Source: a virus. From it: a DNA stretch of 64,000 nucleotides. Of this stretch, positions 58,717 to 64,000 are shown one piece after another. The stretch is from positions 19,540-83,539 of IMG/VR virus record IMGVR_UViG_3300038722_000002; one strand, 5' to 3'. Under the pieces are notes generated by a model. It was not told where the DNA came from, ran no database searches, and was given only the letters and a program-made list of their open reading frames with translations. The first letter of the stretch is position 1, and every line of letters begins with the position of its first letter. Made by a program: the position numbers and the translations under genes.

Positions 58717-59302
58717 GCGTAAAGGGGCGTATGAATATGACAGTCTAGGTTGGCATCAAAACCATTCCTCACTGGTGATAGCAATGGCTGCTGAACATGA
58801 AATACTAGAACGTGGATCATGTGAAGACTTTATCAGAGCACATGATAACAAATGGGATTTCATGTTAAGAACTAAAGTTCCTCGTTCGTCACGCTTGGTA
58901 ATGGTCATGGAAGATGGGTCTGAGGTGTTGCAACAAAACATATGTAGGTATTATCCCTCTAAAGAGGGTGGTAGGTTGATCAAGATAATGCCTCCCCTAG
59001 AGAAAAAGAACACTAAATATTGGATGAATGATGAATTAGACGCTCTTGTAACCAATACAGCTACAGAACACAATAAAGCAATCAAGAAGGGTTTTGAGGA
59101 GAAGAAGATTGAGTTCCATGAAGCAATATGCAACCCACTGTTTCTACCTCTCATGGAGCGTAGGTTGTCAATAGATTCCGAATGGAATGTTAAAACTTGC
59201 AATGATATAAATGAGTTTGAATGGGACATCGACTATGACTATTACATTCAGGGAGCTAGGAAATTAATCAATGAATTAGATGATAAACACTTGACCACAT
59301 AA
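58706..59302 (+). CDS. DNA polymerase, family B, C-terminal (thumb) part
   Basis: A 198-residue protein that continues the polymerase sequence (KVKRKGAYEYD, then ALVI-type SSLVIAMAAEHEIL, KWDFMLRTKVPRSSRLV). Its ATG overlaps the previous stop by 11 bases and has AGGAG six bases upstream, so it seems to be initiated separately. The two chains would assemble into one polymerase. A frameshift is an alternative explanation. Confidence 0.78.
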   Translation: MKVKRKGAYEYDSLGWHQNHSSLVIAMAAEHEILERGSCEDFIRAHDNKWDFMLRTKVPRSSRLVMVMEDGSEVLQQNICRYYPSKEGGRLIKIMPPLEKKNTKYWMNDELDALVTNTATEHNKAIKKGFEEKKIEFHEAICNPLFLPLMERRLSIDSEWNVKTCNDINEFEWDIDYDYYIQGARKLINELDDKHLTT

Positions 59303-59318
59303 TCAATACCTGTATAAT
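59291..59318 (+). promoter_or_regulatory. Sigma70-like promoter
   Basis: TTGACC, 16 bases, TATAAT, at the end of the thumb gene. It would add expression of the SSB and exonuclease genes. Confidence 0.65.
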
Positions 59319-59347
59319 ACTTAAATCGAATAGCGGAGGAGAGAAGA

Positions 59348-59587
59348 TTGGAAAATAAAGTAGAAGAAACACTTGCAACGGTCAAACTAATCGACTATAA
59401 TGACGCAGATGTCATAGGAGGACAAAGGTTGGCTTTACCTCTAACCGATCTGGCGAGGCAATTGCAGGAAGAGGAAGATCGAGGGTTGTCAGGGTTAGTT
59501 CTATCGGACATTTCACTAACAAAGGAAGATATTATTTTTAAGTTTATAACCAAGAAGGAGAGTAAGAATGCAACCCATGAGTTGTAA
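59348..59587 (+). CDS. Unknown small acidic protein, TTG start
   Basis: A 79-residue protein (ENKVEETLATVKLIDYNDADV) starting at TTG 59348 with GGAGGAG upstream. Overlaps the next gene by 20 bases. Function unknown. Confidence 0.58.
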   Translation: MENKVEETLATVKLIDYNDADVIGGQRLALPLTDLARQLQEEEDRGLSGLVLSDISLTKEDIIFKFITKKESKNATHEL

Positions 59588-59780
59588 TATTAAGAGCCAA
59601 CTAGAACGTATCGTTGGTAGCACTACAGATGAGACTATGACATTACGTGTAGCTTACATGCAAGCGTATGATAAACGTGAGACATTCCTTGAGAAGTGTC
59701 GTAACGACGGTCTCAAAGGTAAGGCGTATAGTTCGCTAGTAGCGGCTTACGATGCACAAAACATGAAAGTTTTTAACTAA
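59568..59780 (+). CDS. Unknown small protein
   Basis: A 70-residue protein with AGGAG upstream. It contains TLRVAYMQAYDKRETFLEKC and Ala-rich helices. Function unknown. Confidence 0.58.
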   Translation: MQPMSCNIKSQLERIVGSTTDETMTLRVAYMQAYDKRETFLEKCRNDGLKGKAYSSLVAAYDAQNMKVFN

Positions 59781-59794
59781 GGAGATATACAATA

Positions 59795-60976
59795 ATGAGT
59801 AGCTTTAAACCAACAAACGGTAAGAAACAAGGTTCAGGTAACGGCCCTAAACTAGATTATGATTACATTGCAGGACAAGTTGAAGATGGTCTATCACAGG
59901 CGATTTGTTCTAACATCATCGATCTAGGTGAACACAAGCAGCCTATCCAAGTGACAAATAAGACGGGTTTCATGCTTGTCGAGGATGAAGAGGCAGCAGC
60001 GGAGATTCTAGGTATTATTCGTGACGCTTACGGAGACAAGAAGATTGACGAAGACAACCTCGATGATATTGAAGAATTGGAAGAAGGTTTTGTTCTGCAA
60101 TTTAAAGTTGTCAAGAATAAGTGGGTGTTCTCTAACTCAGAAGACGATTACACCTACTTCGAGACATTAGAAGAAGCAGAAGAAGCACTGGAAGCCGCTA
60201 AACAAATTGATAACTTCAAGTTTGTTGAGAAAGACGGAAAGGACGAGATTATTAAAATGGAAGACTGCGTTAAGCTTCCGTTCCGTACCTTCATTCCTGA
60301 TAATGCGCGTGAAGTTACATACACCTTCGATTTAGTTGAGAATGATGTAGAGTACATTAAAGGTTCAGGAGAGACAGCTCAGTACCGTCTGTACGCTTCT
60401 TCAGAGTTCAAAGGTGCAGTACGTGGTATTGTAACCCCTGATGATGGTCGTACATACTCACCAAACTCAGTGACAGCTAAGATTGCAGCGGCCTGTGGTG
60501 TCCCTGAGATTGTAGACACTGAGAGTGATGATTGTAACGATATTGGCCTCCTACTAGGACAGCCTTGTTACATTGATGTTAAGAAGAAGGATAGCTTCAT
60601 CAAGGTTGGAGCATACTCTAAACCTAAAGCTAAAGCGTTGGCAAACTTTGAAGAACTACAAGTGGAACCAGCAATCCTAACCTTCGATAATGCAACACCT
60701 GAACTATTGGATCTAGTTAAACCTAAGTATGTTTATGTAAATAAGATCAAGGCTGCTATCAATTACGAAGGTAGTCCTATGCAGGAAGCTATGGAGGCGT
60801 GGGAGGCAGGTAAGACAACCCCTACTGTTGATACTAAGACAGAGGAAGAAGCCGAGGAAGACGCTCCTGTGGACGTAGAAGAGGCTCCTAAGCCTAAGAC
60901 ACCTAAGAAGAAAGCTACAGCCAAGAAGAAGGTGGTCGAGGAAGAAGAAGAGTCTGACGACCCTTGGGGTGAATAG
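59795..60976 (+). CDS. Candidate single-stranded DNA-binding protein
   Basis: A 393-residue protein with an acidic C-terminal tail ending EEEEESDDPWGE after a Lys/Pro-rich linker (about 350-380), the feature by which SSBs recruit partners. It lies between polymerase and exonuclease genes. The core has no motif I can name, so the SSB role is inferred from tail and context. Its first residues (MSSFKPTN) match the exonuclease gene start. Confidence 0.62.
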   Translation: MSSFKPTNGKKQGSGNGPKLDYDYIAGQVEDGLSQAICSNIIDLGEHKQPIQVTNKTGFMLVEDEEAAAEILGIIRDAYGDKKIDEDNLDDIEELEEGFVLQFKVVKNKWVFSNSEDDYTYFETLEEAEEALEAAKQIDNFKFVEKDGKDEIIKMEDCVKLPFRTFIPDNAREVTYTFDLVENDVEYIKGSGETAQYRLYASSEFKGAVRGIVTPDDGRTYSPNSVTAKIAAACGVPEIVDTESDDCNDIGLLLGQPCYIDVKKKDSFIKVGAYSKPKAKALANFEELQVEPAILTFDNATPELLDLVKPKYVYVNKIKAAINYEGSPMQEAMEAWEAGKTTPTVDTKTEEEAEEDAPVDVEEAPKPKTPKKKATAKKKVVEEEEESDDPWGE

Positions 60977-60999
60977 CAATAAGTAAGATGTGAAATACA

Positions 61000-61025
61000 C
61001 CTCGTCCTTTCGGGGGCGGGGTTTT
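61000..61025 (+). terminator. Rho-independent terminator
   Basis: An 8-bp stem (CCTCGTCC with GGGCGGGG, two G-T pairs) followed by TTTTG, 24 bases after the SSB stop. It would reduce transcription into the exonuclease gene. Confidence 0.72.
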
Positions 61026-61049
61026 GTTATATAGGAGAGTTGAAACAGT

Positions 61050-62153
61050 ATGGCTAGTTTTAAACCAACAAATAAACCAGAATATGAAGATAAGTCTTTC
61101 AAGACACTCGTTAGTCAAATCAAAGAAACACACCCTGAACGTACCGCTATTGTAGACTTCGACTTAGTTACATTTAAAGCTGCGTCTGCGGCTGAGAAAC
61201 GTACAGTGTTAATTCATTGTGATGACTGGGAAGAACCTAAACCGTTTAAGAATAAGACAGAGTTTTACGGACGTGGTAAAAAGATAGGTGGATGGTTAGA
61301 ACAACACAATGAAGGTCGTAGGTTAAAAGGTTTACCACCGTACACACGTGATGATTTCACCATTGAAGATGTACAAGAGGCTCAAGATGTAGCTTCTGCG
61401 TTACATACAACTAAGATGATGGCTGTCTCCATCCTCGAAGCATTAGGTACACGTAAACACCAGTTATATATAGGTCGTGGTAATAGTTGGCGACAAGAAC
61501 GTAGCACCTTAATGAAATACAAAGGTAATCGTGATAACTCAATCAAACCTATACACTTGAGGGCAGTAGAGGAATATGCTATTGAACAACTTGGAGCCAT
61601 CGTTGTCGATAAGGAGTACCAAGGAGGGGTGTATGAGACAGATGACTGGGTTGTTATGGTTGCGAGAGGTAAACCAAACCACATTGTCGTCTCCTCAGAT
61701 AAAGATAGTCTAGGGACGGGTGTATTAACATACAACCACGATAAGCCTGAGATGGGGATCGTTGATGGAGATTGTTTAGGGGAGCTATGGTTAGACTCTA
61801 AGAAGAAGGTGAGAGGGTATGGTCGTAAGTTCCTAGCATTCCAATGTATCTGTATGGATAAAGCGGATAACTATGCAGCACACGAACATAGCGACGTTAG
61901 ATGGGGCGAAGTCACAGCCTATAATTGGTTGAAAGATTGCACCACAGATAAAGAGATATGGGAGGCTAAAGTAGCAGCATACAAACACCTATACCCTGAA
62001 CCAAAAGAGATTACAACTTGGAAAGGAGATGTGATAACTATTGATTGGTTATATGTGTTCAAAGAGATGTTTGCTATGGCGCACATGCTACGTTTTGAAG
62101 GAGATGACATAGACGTAGAACGTGTTCTTAAACATATGAAGATAGATTATTAA
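61050..62153 (+). CDS. 5'-3' exonuclease, FEN/PIN-like
   Basis: A 367-residue protein with the PIN-like nuclease pattern: AIVDFDLVTFKAA (about 28-40), MKYKGNRDNS, AVEEYAIEQLGAIVV and ETDDWVVMVAR (acidic cluster), then VVSSDKDSLG (about 211-220). Such enzymes trim RNA primers and flaps. The start region shares MASFKPTN with the SSB gene. Confidence 0.85.
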   Translation: MASFKPTNKPEYEDKSFKTLVSQIKETHPERTAIVDFDLVTFKAASAAEKRTVLIHCDDWEEPKPFKNKTEFYGRGKKIGGWLEQHNEGRRLKGLPPYTRDDFTIEDVQEAQDVASALHTTKMMAVSILEALGTRKHQLYIGRGNSWRQERSTLMKYKGNRDNSIKPIHLRAVEEYAIEQLGAIVVDKEYQGGVYETDDWVVMVARGKPNHIVVSSDKDSLGTGVLTYNHDKPEMGIVDGDCLGELWLDSKKKVRGYGRKFLAFQCICMDKADNYAAHEHSDVRWGEVTAYNWLKDCTTDKEIWEAKVAAYKHLYPEPKEITTWKGDVITIDWLYVFKEMFAMAHMLRFEGDDIDVERVLKHMKIDY

Positions 62154-62168
62154 TAGCAGTGGTGGTTT

Positions 62169-62744
62169 ATGAGTAGAAAAGAAGTATGGAAGACTTACCC
62201 TCAAATATGGAAAACTAAAGCACAATATTTCACATGGCTTCGTGGAGGTTTGCGTAAACTATGGAGCGACTACCCTGCCCGAAAGGAGTGGAAGCGGGGA
62301 CAACTCAGGAAAGTAACTCCAGAGGAACGAGCAACTAGAGTGTTTCATCCTAGTACCAAAAACGTAGGGCAGTGTGTTTTCTGTAAGGAGTGGATGGCAG
62401 GAAGTAAATTAGAATGCGATCACCTACATAGCTCACAAGGTTGTTATGATTTTGAAACAGCACAAGAGTTCTTATGGTACTGCACAAACCTAGAAGGAAA
62501 TGATTTCCAACTAGCCTGTAAGCCCTGTCATAAGATTGAATCGTACAGGGAGAAGATGGGAATATCTTTTGAAGAAGCGCGTGTAACAAAACAAGCTATA
62601 ACATGGCAGAAGGAGAGAAATCCAGAAGGGGAGATAGAGGAACTTATGGAATACGGTTACACGAAAGAGGAATGTTCTAATGGCCCTAAACGTAGAGCTT
62701 TGTACATCCAACATTTACTAAAAGAGGAAAAGAATGATTCTTAA
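62169..62744 (+). CDS. HNH endonuclease
   Basis: A 191-residue protein with a Cys4/His HNH core: CVFCKEW (about 69-75), LECDHLHSSQG (about 80-90), LACKPCHKIESYREKMG (about 117-133). The position between replication and repair genes suggests a recombination nuclease similar in role to endonuclease VII, but a homing enzyme is also possible. Confidence 0.72.
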   Translation: MSRKEVWKTYPQIWKTKAQYFTWLRGGLRKLWSDYPARKEWKRGQLRKVTPEERATRVFHPSTKNVGQCVFCKEWMAGSKLECDHLHSSQGCYDFETAQEFLWYCTNLEGNDFQLACKPCHKIESYREKMGISFEEARVTKQAITWQKERNPEGEIEELMEYGYTKEECSNGPKRRALYIQHLLKEEKNDS

Positions 62745-62955
62745 TATATTTCTAGCAATGTGGGTTGCTTGTGGTGTTTATCATACAATAAAAAAGATTG
62801 GTACTTTTAGCATGACGGAAATGAGGGAGGAACACTCTGATACCTCTATCTCAGTTGTGGTTGCAGGGGTGGTGCTAAGTGTCTTGTTAGGTCTAATGGT
62901 TAATATTCTCATAGGGCCGTTCTGCTTCTTATATAAACATACACCTGATGAATAA
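62734..62955 (+). CDS. Small membrane protein, two helices
   Basis: A 73-residue protein with hydrophobic segments (MILNIFLAMWVACGVYHTI and VVVAGVVLSVLLGLMVNILI). It overlaps both neighbours. Function unknown. Confidence 0.6.
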   Translation: MILNIFLAMWVACGVYHTIKKIGTFSMTEMREEHSDTSISVVVAGVVLSVLLGLMVNILIGPFCFLYKHTPDE

Positions 62956-63166
62956 GTGTCGTCAATGCGGACTAACTAACTCCGTCTGGGAGAAACCTCA
63001 ACATAAAATGGACTGTTCATACGGCTATGAAATGACTAGCGCGTGGACAAGGTTTCAATTATGTGAGGAGTTGGAGTCAAAAGGAGAGTTGGACTATCTA
63101 TCCTACTCTAATGCTGGGGCTAATTTGATAAAAGAGTTTAATAAGTATAATAAGGAGAGTGTATGA
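62948..63166 (+). CDS. Small zinc-binding protein
   Basis: A 72-residue protein with a CRQCG pair at the start and a later Cys (KMDCSYG). Its stop overlaps the next start (ATGA). Function unknown. Confidence 0.58.
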   Translation: MNKCRQCGLTNSVWEKPQHKMDCSYGYEMTSAWTRFQLCEELESKGELDYLSYSNAGANLIKEFNKYNKESV

Positions 63167-64000
63167 GTGTGTTACGTGATGTGAAGGTACGTGAGGAAGT
63201 TATTTTATTGGATAGTCAGGGCATGTCTTCGCGAGATATTGCTGCGATGGTAGGTTCAAGTAAGAGTAGCATAGGCGACATGCTTCGCGGTGAAACCTAT
63301 GGTGCTTGGTTGGCGGATTATAAACGGGGTATGGGGAGTGTCGAGGGTGTGACTGAAGAGGAGGAGTGTTTTGATACGGTGCCGAAAGGCTTAGATGCAA
63401 AACGTACCTTGCGGATTGATGTTGAACCAGTGCGTATTGTGACAAGTAAGAAGGTTGCTCCTAATTGTACCCATGCGTTTATTGGTGATCTCCAAGTCAA
63501 ACCAAATATTAATATGAGTTACTTGTCATGGATTGGCTCTTATCTAGCAGCGAAGAAGCCTGAGGTCATTATTAATATAGGCGACCACTTCGACTTACCT
63601 AGCCTAAGCTCGTATGATAAAGGTACGAAAGGTGCTGAGGGTAAGCGCCTAAGTGAGGATATTGAGGCAGGTATTGTCGGCATGAATCTCCTCCTACGAC
63701 CTATTGCTGATGTACAGGCTCAGGAGTTGGAGGAGTTCGGTGAAGTACGTTATAAACCTAAGATGGTTTTTACAGTGGGCAATCACGAGGAGCGTCTTAT
63801 GCGCCACATCAACTTCAACCCAGAACTGGCTGGCTTAGTTAGCTACGACGATTTTAAACTCAAGGAGAATGGCTGGGAGGTATATGACTTCTTGGAGCCT
63901 GCTATGGTGCATGGTGTGACATATATCCACTATCAACCTAACCCAATGACAGGCAAACCTTATGGAGGTAGTGCAGCTAATATTCTCGGTAAGGTTGGTG
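63163..64000 (+). CDS. Metallophosphoesterase with N-terminal HTH (partial)
   Basis: Runs off the right window edge after 279 residues. Residues 10-45 look like a helix-turn-helix (MSSRDIAAMVGSSKSSIGDM). From about 105 a calcineurin-like fold is clear: FIGDLQ (107-111), NIGDHFDLPSL (139-148), VGNHEERLMRH (about 205). Such enzymes act as phosphodiesterases or DNA repair nucleases (SbcD-like). An AAGGAG ribosome site precedes ATG 63163. Confidence 0.82.
   Translation, partial: MSVLRDVKVREEVILLDSQGMSSRDIAAMVGSSKSSIGDMLRGETYGAWLADYKRGMGSVEGVTEEEECFDTVPKGLDAKRTLRIDVEPVRIVTSKKVAPNCTHAFIGDLQVKPNINMSYLSWIGSYLAAKKPEVIINIGDHFDLPSLSSYDKGTKGAEGKRLSEDIEAGIVGMNLLLRPIADVQAQELEEFGEVRYKPKMVFTVGNHEERLMRHINFNPELAGLVSYDDFKLKENGWEVYDFLEPAMVHGVTYIHYQPNPMTGKPYGGSAANILGKVG

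Noticed and set aside
61382-61735. Minus-strand 117-residue frame inside the exonuclease gene
   Set aside because: Shadow of a clear plus-strand nuclease gene.

Overview
This window is part of the genome of a lytic, contractile-tailed double-stranded DNA bacteriophage (a myovirus). It carries a tail sheath of the DUF3383 type, a tape measure protein, a baseplate with a PAAR tip, portal, terminase and capsid genes, its own replication proteins, a class I ribonucleotide reductase, and an NAD+/PRPP gene pair. The combination of DUF3383 sheath, XkdF-like protease, family B polymerase, nrdAB and the prs/nampt pair resembles the Felix O1 / KPP10 / PAK_P1-like group of gammaproteobacterial myoviruses. 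The host cannot be named from the sequence. No integrase, repressor gene or other clear lysogeny gene was seen.

Layout. (1) 1-20.6 kb, minus strand: late structural operon, read from terminase (about 20 kb) down to the baseplate (start of the window). Its order is small terminase-like protein, TerL, portal, protease, scaffold, decoration, major capsid, connector/neck genes, sheath, tube, tail chaperones with a -1 frameshift, tape measure, baseplate. A free-standing homing endonuclease is inserted between the neck genes and the sheath. (2) 20.7-35.2 kb, plus strand: a structured leader and degenerate tRNA-like sequences with an HNH endonuclease, then thioredoxin-fold protein, nrdA, nrdB, M15 peptidase, PhoH, HNH-AP2 endonuclease, DNA ligase, a SLOG/DUF2493 protein and many small unknown genes. 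(3) 35.2-37.0 kb: a long AT-rich, repeat-rich non-coding stretch, the best origin candidate. (4) 37-51.5 kb, minus strand: small unknown genes, a degenerate repeat array, a pentapeptide-repeat protein, the prs-like/nampt-like pair, then small genes, a SleB-type lysis enzyme beside two small lipoproteins, and a RlaP-like nucleotidyltransferase. (5) 51.6-64 kb, plus strand: replication module with Dda-like helicase, primase-helicase, a family B DNA polymerase split into two overlapping genes, a candidate SSB, a FEN-like 5'-3' exonuclease, an HNH endonuclease and a metallophosphoesterase cut by the window end.

How it works together: nucleotide supply (nrdAB plus redoxin), replication and repair (helicases, polymerase, SSB, exonuclease, ligase) and NAD+ metabolism support genome production before the late operon builds the virion. 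Three copies of an apparent phage promoter (TTGACW-N17-GCAGAATA) sit before the late operon and two plus-strand operons. A second family of sigma70-like promoters serves minus-strand genes at 49-51.5 kb.

The most interesting item is the prs-like/nampt-like pair. It matches the two-gene composition of the NARP1 NAD+-reconstitution counter-defence pathway (Adps plus Namat). Here the second gene is read through in frame from an upstream HNH homing endonuclease but has its own internal Shine-Dalgarno sequence. Other notable items are a tRNA-like gene with three tandem repeats in its middle, long structured leaders behind the phage promoter, a frameshifted reading frame next to terL, and repeated use of TTGA start/stop overlaps.
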